Part shown: one piece after another, positions 8,445-16,927 of the stretch
Position numbering within the stretch: position 1 is the stretch's first letter
Layout of the letters: each line of letters begins with the position of its first letter
Origin: JAFAMS01 sp049520515
GTDB taxonomy: Bacteria > Vulcanimicrobiota > Vulcanimicrobiia > Vulcanimicrobiales > Vulcanimicrobiaceae
Assembly: GCA_049520515.1 (NCBI GenBank)
Contig: JBEKPS010000008.1
Span: forward strand, 1 to 64,000
DNA: 64,000 nt
Reading direction: 5' to 3'
The notes under the pieces: model-generated
Database searches by the model: none
Told to the model about the DNA's origin: nothing
Seen by the model: the letters and a program-made list of their open reading frames with translations, nothing else
Position numbers and translations under genes: made by a program

Positions 8445-9583
8445 TCGCCGTTAGTCAGCCGCGCCTGCGCGAGCGCTTTGCAGAGCTCGACTCGTGCACG
8501 TATTTGATCAGCCATTCGATGGGCGCGGCGCCGCTCGCCGCGCGCGACGCGCTTCTTTCGTTTTGGGAAGATTGGTCGCACGACGGGCCGGAAGCGTGGG
8601 AACACTGGCTGCCCGCGATCGACGAGATCGCGGACGGCATCGGAAAGATTATCGGCGCACCGCCCGGCAGCGTCGGGCTTGCGCCCAACGTCTCGTCGCT
8701 GCAAGAAACGCTGGCGTCCGGACTTGAATTCACGGACAAGCGCAACGTCGTCGTTTACGAAGCGCTGCAATTCCCGTCGCTGACGTACGTGTGGGATGCA
8801 TGGCGGCGCCGCGGTGCGGAGCCGCGCTGTGTCCCGACCGACGACGGACGTACGATTCCGACGCAGCGCATCATCGAAGCAATCGACCAGCGCACGCGCG
8901 TCGTGGTGCTTTCGCACGCCTACTTTCAGTCCGGTTCAATCGTCGACGTCGCACCGATCGCGAAACGCGCGCGTGATCTTGGCGCGCTGGTCGTCCTGGA
9001 CATCTATCAAACTGCGGGCGTCGTCCCGGTCGACGTGCAGGCGCTCGGCGTCGATGTTGCGGTTGGTGGCAGCCACAAGTGGTTGTGCGGAGGTCCGGGC
9101 TGCGGGTACATCTACGTGCGCCCGGAGCTGCGTTCGAATTTTGAGCCGACCGCGACCGGATGGATGGCACACGCGTCACCGTTTGCGTTCGAACCGGCGC
9201 CGATGCGTTACGCCGAGGGCATGAAGCGCTTCGGCAATGGCACGCCGACGGTCCAAGCCTTTCTGCAAGCCCGCGCCGGACATCAACTCATCGCGGAGGT
9301 CGGTCAGCCGGCACTTCGTGCGCACAATCTCGCGCTCACCGAGTTGATCCTCGCCGAAGCCGATGCACGCCGGATCGAAACGCCGACGCCGCGTGATCCC
9401 TCGCGCCGCACCGGTTGGATCGGCCTTGCCGTCGAGAATGGCGAACGGCTCGTACAAGAACTCGGCCGGCGTCGCATCTTCGTCGACTACCGGCCGGGCT
9501 GTGGTATTCGCGTCGGCCCGCACTTCTACACGTCAGCCGACGAGATTCACGCGCTGTTCCGCGCGCTCGACGAGTTGCGCTAG
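8441..9583 (+). CDS. kynU: Kynureninase-like PLP enzyme (aminotransferase class V)
   Basis: A 380-residue fold-type I PLP enzyme. The PLP-binding lysine lies in GGSHKWLCGGPGCGYIYV near residue 212, and a conserved Asp in VVLDIYQTAG interacts with the cofactor pyridine. The SHKWLCGGPG wording and the direct 4-bp overlap with tryptophan dioxygenase favour kynureninase, which cleaves kynurenine to anthranilate and alanine. It is shorter than classical kynureninases (about 410-460), and a cysteine desulfurase-like or other class V function cannot be ruled out. The ATG at 8441 was chosen for the ATGA overlap; an upstream in-frame start at 8399 would lie inside the dioxygenase gene. Confidence 0.82.
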   Translation: MIAVSQPRLRERFAELDSCTYLISHSMGAAPLAARDALLSFWEDWSHDGPEAWEHWLPAIDEIADGIGKIIGAPPGSVGLAPNVSSLQETLASGLEFTDKRNVVVYEALQFPSLTYVWDAWRRRGAEPRCVPTDDGRTIPTQRIIEAIDQRTRVVVLSHAYFQSGSIVDVAPIAKRARDLGALVVLDIYQTAGVVPVDVQALGVDVAVGGSHKWLCGGPGCGYIYVRPELRSNFEPTATGWMAHASPFAFEPAPMRYAEGMKRFGNGTPTVQAFLQARAGHQLIAEVGQPALRAHNLALTELILAEADARRIETPTPRDPSRRTGWIGLAVENGERLVQELGRRRIFVDYRPGCGIRVGPHFYTSADEIHALFRALDELR

Positions 9584-11566
9584 CTACCGCATGTAGCGGT
9601 CGACCCACTCGAGGGTCGTGCGATTGTAGCCTTCGATGTGGACGGGATCGCGCGGGAAGTGAAATGCATTCGGAATCGCAACGAAGCTGACCGGAACGCC
9701 TTGGTCCGCGAGCGCATGATAGAGCTGGTAGGAGCCGACGAACGGCGCTTGATCGTCTGCCGTACCGGAGATGAGACGCGTCGGCGTCTTGATATCGTGC
9801 ACGTACGTAATCGGTGAGCCGTCGTGGTAGATCTGCGCGTTGGCTGGATTCCACGGCGAACCACCGAGCGAATCGCGCGTCCACGCAAGATTTCCCGTTG
9901 CGGAGAGATCGTAGGCTTCGACCCAATCGAACACACCATCACCAATAACGGCGCTGCGCCAATTGTGATAGTGCCCGATCATCCACGCGGTCATGTAACC
10001 GCCGTACGAATGTCCCGTCACCGCTTCACGCGACGTGTCGACGATGCCGAGCTTTTCGACCGCTTCGACGCCGGCCATCACGTCGTGACCCGGACCGACA
10101 CCGGGATCCTTATAAATCGCATGCTCGTGCGCCGTACCAAGATTGTCGCTGCCGCGATAATTGGGTTCGAACACGAGGTAACCGCGTGAGGCGAAGAGCT
10201 GCCGCAGATCTTGCCACGCGAGGATGCTCGCCCCTTCGGGGCCGCCGTGAATGCGCAGCACGAGCGGATATTTCTTGCCGGGCTGATAGCCGAGGGGATA
10301 GGTAAGAATTCCGTCGTTGCGCTCGCCGTCGGAAGCTTTCCACGAAACCTCTTCACTTCGGCCGAGATCGAGCGCCGCAACGGATGCGTTTAGGTTCGTG
10401 AGCGTGCGCGGCACGGCGTTCGCGCCATCCATCACGTAGATTTCGGGTGGAACGTCGGTGGCACTCGCGATCATCGCGATCTTGCCGCCGCTCGAAGTGC
10501 TCACATCCGTCGGATTGAGCCTGCCGAGCGAGAGTTTTTTCGGTGTGCCGCTCGGCAATTGCATCAGGTAGAGCGCGCGGTCGAGGCCGTCGTTCGCGGA
10601 AAGCAACATCCGCTTGTTCGGAAGCCACCAAACGCCCGTCACGTCATGATCGAAGGTTTGCGTGATGTCGGCGTTGTTTGCGCCATCGGCAACAAAGACG
10701 TCAAGGACGCTTATAGGACCAGGACCGTGCGGGTAGAGATAGGTGATCGCATGCCCCTGCGGCGCGAACTGCGGCTCGTATTCGTATGTCGTGCGTGAAT
10801 CGAGCTTCGTGATCTTGCCGGTGCGAACGTCGACTTCGGCGATCGAGGTGCGATCCGAATCGGAGTTGTCCGCGTTAGCTTGCATCGTGAACGTGATCGT
10901 TCGCCCATCGGCCGACCACGACGGATCCGTTGCCGCACCAACGAACGGCGGATCGGCTTCCATATAACTCCACGAGCCGTGCGTCAGGCGACGCGCAACG
11001 CCGCCTTGCGAGCTGACGATCCAAATGTGCGACGGACGCGATTCGTACTTTTGCATGAAACCAACGTCGTGAACTTCCCACAAATCATCATGCCGCTTGG
11101 CGGCCGCCGGATTGCTGGGTCCGTCTTCGCTGACGTACGCAATGAGCGTGCCTTTGGGGTTCCAAGCGTATTGCTCGACGTCTTTAGCAGCGTGCGTGAT
11201 CTGCCGCGGCGTTCCACCTTCAGCCGGGATCGCGAACACTTGCTTGATACGATGCGCGCCTTCTGCAATATAGGCGATCTCTGCGTTCGAGGGCGACCAC
11301 TGCAGCGACCTAAGTGAATCGAGCTTCATCAGGAGCGAACGAACCGCGCCGCGACTAGCCGGGACGATCGAGAGCGTTCGCACGTAGCGATCGCGTTGAT
11401 AATCGCCGATCGAGCGGACAAAGGCAACTTGCTTTCCATCCGGCGAGATGCTGACGTCTGAGAGATGCACGAATTTATGCAAACTCTGCAGGGTGACGGG
11501 CGCGGCGCTGACTGCCGTCGCGCACAGGATGAATCCCGCAAGAATGGGCAAGCTACGAAATCTCAT
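9584..11566 (-). CDS. Exported S9-family serine peptidase (prolyl oligopeptidase/dipeptidyl peptidase-like)
   Basis: A 660-residue secreted protease. It has a signal peptide (hydrophobic core ILAGFILCATAVSAA), then a seven-bladed beta-propeller made of WD40/TolB-like repeats (for example VSISPDGKQVAFVRS, WSADGRTITFTMQ), then an alpha/beta-hydrolase domain. The nucleophile elbow GHSYGGYMTAW puts the catalytic Ser near residue 521. An Asp follows in SGTADDQAPF and a His in AFHFPRD, completing the triad. It likely removes dipeptides or short peptides outside the cytoplasm. Its start overlaps the upstream M16 gene by 4 bp, making a three-gene peptidase operon. Its end abuts the convergent kynU stop with no gap. 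Confidence 0.93.
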   Translation of the reverse strand: MRFRSLPILAGFILCATAVSAAPVTLQSLHKFVHLSDVSISPDGKQVAFVRSIGDYQRDRYVRTLSIVPASRGAVRSLLMKLDSLRSLQWSPSNAEIAYIAEGAHRIKQVFAIPAEGGTPRQITHAAKDVEQYAWNPKGTLIAYVSEDGPSNPAAAKRHDDLWEVHDVGFMQKYESRPSHIWIVSSQGGVARRLTHGSWSYMEADPPFVGAATDPSWSADGRTITFTMQANADNSDSDRTSIAEVDVRTGKITKLDSRTTYEYEPQFAPQGHAITYLYPHGPGPISVLDVFVADGANNADITQTFDHDVTGVWWLPNKRMLLSANDGLDRALYLMQLPSGTPKKLSLGRLNPTDVSTSSGGKIAMIASATDVPPEIYVMDGANAVPRTLTNLNASVAALDLGRSEEVSWKASDGERNDGILTYPLGYQPGKKYPLVLRIHGGPEGASILAWQDLRQLFASRGYLVFEPNYRGSDNLGTAHEHAIYKDPGVGPGHDVMAGVEAVEKLGIVDTSREAVTGHSYGGYMTAWMIGHYHNWRSAVIGDGVFDWVEAYDLSATGNLAWTRDSLGGSPWNPANAQIYHDGSPITYVHDIKTPTRLISGTADDQAPFVGSYQLYHALADQGVPVSFVAIPNAFHFPRDPVHIEGYNRTTLEWVDRYMR

Positions 11567-12948
11567 TGCAGTGCCTCGAGATCAAGATCTGCGGCCGGAA
11601 TAATTCGCACGTCGTCGGCGAACGTCCCTAGCTCGCTTGCGTAATTACCGGTGTCGCCGACGAGTATGATCGTCGGATCGGGAATGATGTGCGCTTCTGC
11701 GAATTGTCTGACGTTCTCCCCATCGATTGCCAGAATGCTCTCTGAGTATCGTTCGAGCTCGTCGAGCGGAATGCCATAGAGCGCAAACTCTGCGAGCGCA
11801 CCGATCAAACCTTCGCTGGTCTCGATCGAGCGGTTCCATCCGCCGAGCATCGAGGCCTTACGCGTCGTCAGCTCACGCTCGTCCGGCGGTCGGCTTGCGA
11901 GGGATTCGATCGTATCCAAAACGACACGCACGGCTTCGACCGTGCGCTTGTGATCCACGAGCGTCGAGGCAACGAACTGCCCACTGTCACGGCGCCAAAT
12001 CAGCGACGCGCCGGCACCGTACGAAAGCCCGCGCTTGACGCGCACTTCCTGGTTCAAGCGTCCCGAATAGCCCGAGAACATCGCGCTCGAAACTGCGCCC
12101 GCGTAATACGCGGGATGATTGCGCGGAAGCGCGGGGCGCGTGACGATAACGGCCGTCCGGCCGGCATCCGGCTTGTCGATCGCGATCACGCGCCGCTTCG
12201 CCGCCGGCTGCGGCAACGCGACGGGATCGCTCAAGGGATGTGGATCGGTACGCCAATCACCGAACAGCTTCTCGGCAAGCGCGAACGCATCGTCGACGCT
12301 GATGTCGCCGCCAAGCAACAGCGTACCGTGCTCGGGACGAAACGCGTGCTGATGAAATGCGGCAACATCGTCGCGTCCGAGCGCTTCGAGCGAACGTGGC
12401 GTTCCCGCAACCGGATGACCGTACGGCGAATCGCCGCCGATCAACCGCCCCGCGACGAGACGCGCGAGCGAAGAGGGCGAACTGTATGCCAACCGCAGAT
12501 CAGAAAGCGAACGCGTGCGCGCACGCTCGAACTCCTCACGGAGAAATGTCGGCTCGCGCACTGTTTCCGTCATCAGCGCGAAGGCTTGCGGAAAGACCGC
12601 GGTGGTCGAGCCCGCGCCGGCGCTAATCGCATCATAACCTGCCGAGCGATCGAGTCGTGCGCCGATTGCATCGATCGCAAGATCGAGCTCGAGCGCGGTA
12701 TGCCGTGTAGTTCCCTGCCGCATGAGCGTCGAGGTCATGGCTGCGACGCCCGGCAGCCCCACGGGATCTTTGGCCGCGCCGCGATTCCCTATCAAGACCG
12801 ACGAGATCAGCGGAATGTGCAAACTTTCGCGCAGCTCACCGCGCGAAAACGCGATCACGCGCAGACCGCTGGCAAGCCGGATCTCGTGTGAATGCGGAAG
12901 CGAAACGCTGCGCGGCGGGCCTGCTTGCGGCATCCCGGATGCGATCAC
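11563..12948 (-). CDS. M16-family peptidase-like protein without the zinc motif (non-catalytic subunit)
   Basis: A 461-residue M16 (pitrilysin/mitochondrial processing peptidase) homologue with the two-lobe organisation, beginning at LASGLRVIAFSRG. At the place where active members have HxxEH it reads VGLPGVAAMTSTLMRQGT, so the zinc ligands are absent. The C-lobe keeps the R/Y pair region KRGLSYGAGASLIWRRDSG used for substrate binding. Known M16B systems consist of one active and one inactive subunit forming a heterodimer. The neighbour upstream has the active motif and the genes overlap by 4 bp (GTGA), so such a dimer is likely. No clear signal peptide is visible in this chain. Confidence 0.88.
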   Translation of the reverse strand: MIASGMPQAGPPRSVSLPHSHEIRLASGLRVIAFSRGELRESLHIPLISSVLIGNRGAAKDPVGLPGVAAMTSTLMRQGTTRHTALELDLAIDAIGARLDRSAGYDAISAGAGSTTAVFPQAFALMTETVREPTFLREEFERARTRSLSDLRLAYSSPSSLARLVAGRLIGGDSPYGHPVAGTPRSLEALGRDDVAAFHQHAFRPEHGTLLLGGDISVDDAFALAEKLFGDWRTDPHPLSDPVALPQPAAKRRVIAIDKPDAGRTAVIVTRPALPRNHPAYYAGAVSSAMFSGYSGRLNQEVRVKRGLSYGAGASLIWRRDSGQFVASTLVDHKRTVEAVRVVLDTIESLASRPPDERELTTRKASMLGGWNRSIETSEGLIGALAEFALYGIPLDELERYSESILAIDGENVRQFAEAHIIPDPTIILVGDTGNYASELGTFADDVRIIPAADLDLEALQ

Positions 12949-14282
12949 GCGCTCGCCGCCATGTATTCGATCATCGAGCGCTTCTCCGGAGCGAACGTGT
13001 GCGCAGCGACGGAGCGAACGCTTTCGGCGTCGACCGCATTGTAGCGCGCGATGTCGTCGTCGAGAAGATGCGCCGAACCGCGCACGACCGCGGAACGCAC
13101 AATCGTCTGTGCGATCTCGTTATACGTCGAGAGTCCGCGCACGGTCCCCGAATAGAGCTGAACTTTGGCTTTCTCGAGCTCCACGGCTTCGACGGGCTGC
13201 GTCCGTATCGCCGCGATCTGTTCTTCGATCAGCGCCTCGATACGCGAAAACTCGACACCGTTCGCCGCGATGGCCCGAATCGAAAACACGCCCGGATCTT
13301 CGTTCCAATCCGCGCCGGCCCAGACGCTGGTTGCAACCTGGTGTTCGTACACGAGCGAACGATAGAGCCGAGAGCTCTTCCCCGTACCCAGCAGCGTTTC
13401 TATCATGTCGAGCACCGGCATCTCGGCATCGCGCGCGCGACCGATGTGCCAGCTCAAACTAAGTGCCGGCAGCGGCGCGCTTGTCGATTGATACGAGAGA
13501 CGCCGTTCGCCGGACGGCGGCTCGAGCGTCGTCACACGAGGAATCTCCGCTTGCGGCCGCGCGAGCGATCCGAAATACTCGTCGATCCATTTGTCGATGG
13601 TGTCGCTCTCAAAATCGCCGACGACGACCAGCGTCGCATTATCGGGACGATAATAGGTCGTGTGAAACGCGCGCACGTCTTCGAGCGTCGCGGCGCGTAA
13701 ATTTTCCGGATCGCCGATGACGCCGCGTCCATACGGATGGACGCGATATGATTCGCGCAGTGCCAACTCGCCGAGCATCCCGTAGGGCTCTGCTAAAACG
13801 CGCTGATCGTATTCACTGATGACGACGTCACGTTCGGTCACAAAATTCGTTTCGTCGACGATCAATCCCGAAAGCCGGTCGGCTTCCGCCCACAAGATTG
13901 TCTCTAAATAGTTTGAGGGAATGACTTCGTAGTAGTTGGTGTAGTCTTCGGTGGTGAACGCGTTGTTGAAACCGCCGACGTCTTCGGTGAGACGATCGAT
14001 CGTCTCGGCTCCGGTGCGTTTCGTTCCTTTGAACATGAGATGTTCGAAGAGGTGCGCGAAGCCCGATCGCCCGGGTGGATCGTCTTTGCCGCCGACGCGA
14101 TATGCGATGTTGACGGCGGCCGTCGCGGAGCGGTGATCCTCAAGCGTAATCGCTCGTAAACCATTCGCTAGGACACGTTCGCGAAAAGGCAGGGGATCGA
14201 GGTGAAGACGCTCGGCCGTGGGGGTGGGCACCCCGCCGGATGCGCCCTTCGACTCCGCAACGCCTTGGCAACGCCTTGACAT
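12945..14282 (-). CDS. M16-family zinc metallopeptidase (active subunit)
   Basis: A 445-residue M16B peptidase. The zinc-binding inverted motif is HLFEH at residues 77-81, followed by the MFKGT stretch, and the downstream Glu ligand lies in TILWAEADRLSGL. The C-lobe contains the ARG/Y-type region KSSRLYRSLVYEHQVATSV. It pairs with the motif-less subunit encoded next. The start is uncertain: ATG 14282 gives an N-terminus of low conservation, while GTG 14231 begins MPTPTAERLHLDPLPF and may be the real one. The transposase gene lies divergently only 48 bases away, so an insertion may have displaced the native promoter. Confidence 0.92.
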   Translation of the reverse strand: MSRRCQGVAESKGASGGVPTPTAERLHLDPLPFRERVLANGLRAITLEDHRSATAAVNIAYRVGGKDDPPGRSGFAHLFEHLMFKGTKRTGAETIDRLTEDVGGFNNAFTTEDYTNYYEVIPSNYLETILWAEADRLSGLIVDETNFVTERDVVISEYDQRVLAEPYGMLGELALRESYRVHPYGRGVIGDPENLRAATLEDVRAFHTTYYRPDNATLVVVGDFESDTIDKWIDEYFGSLARPQAEIPRVTTLEPPSGERRLSYQSTSAPLPALSLSWHIGRARDAEMPVLDMIETLLGTGKSSRLYRSLVYEHQVATSVWAGADWNEDPGVFSIRAIAANGVEFSRIEALIEEQIAAIRTQPVEAVELEKAKVQLYSGTVRGLSTYNEIAQTIVRSAVVRGSAHLLDDDIARYNAVDAESVRSVAAHTFAPEKRSMIEYMAASA

Positions 14283-14295
14283 GGCTATTAATCAC

Positions 14296-14324
14296 TTGAC
14301 ACATCGACAAGCGAGTGGTAGCTT
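14296..14324 (+). promoter_or_regulatory. Sigma70-like promoter of the transposase gene
   Basis: A perfect TTGACA -35 box (14296-14301), a 17-base spacer and TAGCTT as -10 (14319-14324). The expected transcription start falls at about 14331, which is the A of the ATG, so the message would be leaderless. Confidence 0.6.
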
Positions 14325-14330
14325 AGTGTT

Positions 14331-15269
14331 ATGGAAGTCCCAACGACCCTTCTTGAGGCAATCGCCCACTTTTCGGACCCGGATCGCGCCCACGACTTTG
14401 CTGTGAAGATGCGCTTTCCGAACGGGGTCGCTTGCCCTCGGATGGGGTGCGGGTCGGCGGACGTGCGCTACACCAAGACCCGCCGGGTGTGGTTTTGCAA
14501 GGACTGCCAGCGGCAGTTTACGGTCAAGGTCGGGACCATCTTTGAAGATTCGCCCATCCCCTTCACCAAGTGGCTTCCGGCTATGTGGCTGCTTGCAAGC
14601 AACCGTAACGGAATTTCGTCTTGCGAGCTGGCCCGTGCGCTCAAGGTAACGCAGCGGACCGCGTGGTTTATGCTTCACCGGATTCGCCTGGCGATGGCAA
14701 GCGAAACGCATGAGAAACTTTCAGGCGAGGTTGAGGCTGACGAAACATGGGTCGGTGCAAAAGCGCGACATATGCGCCGGACGCACCACAACCGTCCTTC
14801 GGGACTTAAGTCGGGACCGATGGGCAATAAGACGCCGATCCTCGGCGTTATGGAACGCGGTGGGAAAACGCGCGGTTGGGTTATGCCCGACGCGAAGAAG
14901 AAAACGCTGCTTCCGAAAATCTACGAAACCGTGCAACATGGTGCCCATATGTTCACGGACTCCGCGCACCACTACAATGATCTAAAGCACGACTATGTTC
15001 ACTCCGTCGTCAACCACGCGATCGAATACGTTTCACGCGATGGCGCGCACGTTAATAACCTAGAGTGCTTCTGGAGCGTTCTAAAGCGGACACTTGGCGG
15101 AACGTATATTGCCCCGCGTCCGAAGCATTTGGAAGCTTACCTAGATGAGCAAATCTTCCGATTTAACAGCAGGGAGCAGAACGACGGTGAACGCTTCCAA
15201 ACCGCTGTGAAACAGGCCGATGGGCGTCGCCTAACATGGAAAGCATTGACCTCGAAGCCAAAACCGTGA
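14331..15269 (+). CDS. IS1595-family (ISXO2-like) transposase
   Basis: A 312-residue DDE transposase. The N-terminal zinc ribbon has CPRMGCG and CKDCQRQF (residues about 34-60), followed by a helix-turn-helix region (SCELARALKVTQRTAWFMLHRIR). The ISXO2-like catalytic domain has Asp in VEADETWVG (near 136), Asp in MFTDSAHHY (near 210), and NNLECFWSVLKR (near 245) with the late acidic/polar catalytic position. Family members mobilise IS1595 elements, usually with 8-bp target duplications. The gene looks intact. I did not find inverted repeats near it, so it may be stranded or the ends may be degenerate. A near-consensus promoter directly precedes the ATG. Confidence 0.93.
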   Translation: MEVPTTLLEAIAHFSDPDRAHDFAVKMRFPNGVACPRMGCGSADVRYTKTRRVWFCKDCQRQFTVKVGTIFEDSPIPFTKWLPAMWLLASNRNGISSCELARALKVTQRTAWFMLHRIRLAMASETHEKLSGEVEADETWVGAKARHMRRTHHNRPSGLKSGPMGNKTPILGVMERGGKTRGWVMPDAKKKTLLPKIYETVQHGAHMFTDSAHHYNDLKHDYVHSVVNHAIEYVSRDGAHVNNLECFWSVLKRTLGGTYIAPRPKHLEAYLDEQIFRFNSREQNDGERFQTAVKQADGRRLTWKALTSKPKP

Positions 15270-15293
15270 CATAAATGGCAGGGCCCCCGTTCA

Positions 15294-15356
15294 TCACAGA
15301 GGCCCGCCCGCTCTACTTTTGGATTCGACGCAACACCGGTTAACGCAGGTAAGCAT
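15294..15356 (-). CDS. Possible 20-residue Cys-containing micro-ORF with an exceptionally strong Shine-Dalgarno
   Basis: The minus strand carries AGAAAGGAGGTGA, complementary over 12 bases to the 16S rRNA 3' end as generally known. It is followed 11 bases after GGAGG by an ATG opening a 20-codon frame (starts MLTCVNRCC, ends GGPL). The spacing is a little long. It lies between the transposase and the DUF5343-like gene. It may be translated, or the sequence may be chance. No homologue is recognised. Confidence 0.25.
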   Translation of the reverse strand: MLTCVNRCCVESKSRAGGPL

Positions 15357-15395
15357 TGGGTCCGTCACCTCCTTTCTGTGAGGGAATAGAGCGAA

Positions 15396-15431
15396 GATCG
15401 AGGCCGTTAGCTATCACTAGCGGTCTCGATC
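15396..15431. terminator. Long stem-loop between convergent genes
   Basis: A 15-bp stem (two G-T wobble pairs as read in RNA) formed by 15396-15410 and 15417-15431 with a 6-base loop. It lies at the 3' end of the minus-strand DUF5343-like gene, overlapping its stop codon, and downstream of the transposase. No clear T-run follows on either strand, so it may be a stability/processing hairpin rather than a classical terminator. Confidence 0.5.
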
Positions 15432-16116
15432 AAGCGTTGATCTTCTTGACGAAAAGGAACGCGGGTTTGAACATCTGCCACCATCGTTCAAGATCATCAG
15501 CGGTCTCTATGTCGGGAATCTTCGCGACGATACCGGCGAGCGCAGGATCGAGGCGACCATTCATCGGTTGATCCTGAGGTGGCGGTGGCACGTATTGTTG
15601 CGTCTTACGCGGAGCAGAGGGTGTCTTTTTGGGACGACCACTGATCTTCTCGCGAGCGGCCGCATCTTGCGCCGGACGGTTCGTCGGCGGCTCCTTTACC
15701 GGGATCCCGGCCTCGACGCATAGCCCAAGAAAAAGCGTCACCATTCGTCCCCATTGACCGGACGGCGATGCTGTGCGAAAGGCGGTGTGTATTTTTGCGC
15801 GGTCGTCGGTGGATGGGTCGGCGGCTCGGAAGATGACCTCGTACGCAGTACGCAACGCCCCGGCCAGGACTTGCTTGGCTTCCTCGTCGCTTGCGACAAC
15901 GTAGCGCTCGAAAAGCGGGGTCAGTACCCCGTCGTTATCCGTGAATCCAAGGAAATTTAAAGCCCGGTGTGTCCGAGGGATCATTCCGTCCCCGATCCCG
16001 ATCTGACGCATGAAGTCCGGATCGACCCTTTTTACGCCGCCCTTCCGCACTCGTTGGAGGATTCGAACGATGTTCTCCGGCGCGGCGTACGGCTTGAAGT
16101 TTGTATCTTGTTCCAT
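15430..16116 (-). CDS. DUF5343-like protein
   Basis: A 228-residue cytoplasmic protein. Residues about 8-135 resemble the DUF5343 family: PYAAPENIVRILQRV, then IGDGMIPRTHRALNFLGF, then LTPLFERYVVASDEEAKQVL, an arrangement suggesting a winged-helix-like domain. The rest (about 140-228) is a Pro/Lys-rich linker (KKTPSAPRKTQQYVPPPPQ) and a short C-terminal helix region. DUF5343 proteins have no assigned biochemical role that I know of and are often found in mobile or accessory regions. A good ribosome-binding site (AAGAGGA) precedes the ATG. It is surrounded by other small unknown genes and the transposase. Confidence 0.7.
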   Translation of the reverse strand: MEQDTNFKPYAAPENIVRILQRVRKGGVKRVDPDFMRQIGIGDGMIPRTHRALNFLGFTDNDGVLTPLFERYVVASDEEAKQVLAGALRTAYEVIFRAADPSTDDRAKIHTAFRTASPSGQWGRMVTLFLGLCVEAGIPVKEPPTNRPAQDAAAREKISGRPKKTPSAPRKTQQYVPPPPQDQPMNGRLDPALAGIVAKIPDIETADDLERWWQMFKPAFLFVKKINA

Positions 16117-16240
16117 ATATCTGTCCTCTTAAGACGTGTTATTCGACGGTTCGTTCCAATTTCCTTTAAGTTACACGCACTGCCACAGGGAGAACTTTCG
16201 TGCTCCGCCACTTTTCAAGGACGGCCGTGAGCCCTACCAT

Positions 16241-16459
16241 ATGTACATGGAAACACCTTATAATACCAGAGTTTTTGCGGTGAGCGGCGGCTTCCACGCC
16301 TACGATCCCGTATCCAGGTCAACAGCCTACGGTAGAACGAGAGCAGAAGCCGAAGCTGCTGCGACTGACCTTCGAAGGCTCTGCGCGAGGCTGGACGTTC
16401 TAGTCGCTGCCAAGGCCCCTCCCGGCGCCGGGTCCTCAGGTGGTACGATTAGCGCGTGA
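16241..16459 (+). CDS. Small hypothetical protein (island gene)
   Basis: A 72-residue frame starting at ATG 16241 (or 16247). I recognise no family. The N-terminal half is beta-rich in appearance (RVFAVSGGFHAYDPV), followed by an amphipathic helix (TRAEAEAAATDLRRLCARLD) and a Gly/Ser/Pro-rich end. The stop overlaps the next small gene's GTG start by 4 bp, a coupling that argues both are real. An in-frame start further up (16136) would run into the promoter region of the divergent DUF5343-like gene and is less likely. Confidence 0.45.
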   Translation: MYMETPYNTRVFAVSGGFHAYDPVSRSTAYGRTRAEAEAAATDLRRLCARLDVLVAAKAPPGAGSSGGTISA

Positions 16460-16614
16460 AACCGAAGCCCAAGCCCGAAGAGGTCGAGTTGATCGACCGC
16501 GCCGCGTTCGAACGCGAGGCCGCGATCCTATTTAAGATTCCGATGGCCGAGGTGAAGCAGGCCGAGTCACAGCGCCCGAAGCGACGTCCGCCAAAGCGCC
16601 GGAAAAAGAGTTAG
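16456..16614 (+). CDS. Small basic hypothetical protein (island gene)
   Basis: A 52-residue frame with GTG start overlapping the previous stop (GTGA). It begins KPKPKPEEVELIDRAAFERE and ends in a strongly basic tail (RPKRRPPKRRKKS), suggesting nucleic-acid binding (inference). No known family is recognised. Its TAG stop overlaps by 4 bases the TAA stop of the oppositely oriented gene at 16611-16910. Confidence 0.45.
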   Translation: MKPKPKPEEVELIDRAAFEREAAILFKIPMAEVKQAESQRPKRRPPKRRKKS

Positions 16615-16910
16615 CCGGTGGCTCCGCTTCGCCGCCCACGCCAGGCGTGGAGAATCCTGACCTCCTGCGAGTCGTCGTCTATGAAATACCAGAGCATGAC
16701 GACCATTGGATCGGGTTCGTCTTCTTCGTAAGTGTCGTTTTCCGGAACTTGCAAAATGAAGTCGCCTGGTTTTGTCGTCGTATTAGGCAAAACCCCAACG
16801 CCCCACCTCGGGCTTACACTAAGTGTCGCTCGAATTCGCGCGTCAACGCGAGGCGTCTTAATAGCCTGATACAGCGCCTTTACGCGACGAGGCGCGACTA
16901 GCTTGTACAG
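16611..16910 (-). CDS. Hypothetical protein with non-ATG start; weak RelE/ParE-like C-terminus
   Basis: The minus-strand frame from 16940 to the TAA at 16611 is open and reads like real protein. It starts YKLVAPRRVKALYQAI, has an acidic middle (PENDTYEEDEPDP), and a C-terminal strand-rich end MVVMLWYFIDDDSQEVRIL followed by HAWRGRRSG. No ATG, GTG or usefully placed TTG lies before the conserved-looking part. CTG at 16910 preceded by GAGGG is the most plausible start, giving 99 residues. It lies 17 bases after the upstream minus-strand gene, so translational coupling could compensate for a weak start. The final strands recall RelE/ParE toxins, but the resemblance is weak and I do not assign that function. 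Confidence 0.42.
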   Translation of the reverse strand: MYKLVAPRRVKALYQAIKTPRVDARIRATLSVSPRWGVGVLPNTTTKPGDFILQVPENDTYEEDEPDPMVVMLWYFIDDDSQEVRILHAWRGRRSGATG

Positions 16911-16927
16911 CCTTGACCGACCCTCTT

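Noticed and set aside
11950..12891. 313-codon open frame antisense to the M16 genes
   Set aside because: High-GC shadow: Arg-rich composition without domains, fully inside two well-supported genes on the other strand.
14283..15430. A complete IS1595 element with inverted repeats
   Set aside because: I compared the sequence before the promoter with the region after the transposase and found no matching inverted repeat or direct duplication, so only the transposase gene is claimed.
16647..16901. 84-codon plus-strand frame opposite the CTG-start gene
   Set aside because: Composition is unnatural (Arg/Asn-rich end, no start signal). The minus-strand frame has protein-like strand and helix patterns. 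Kept as an alternative, not annotated.
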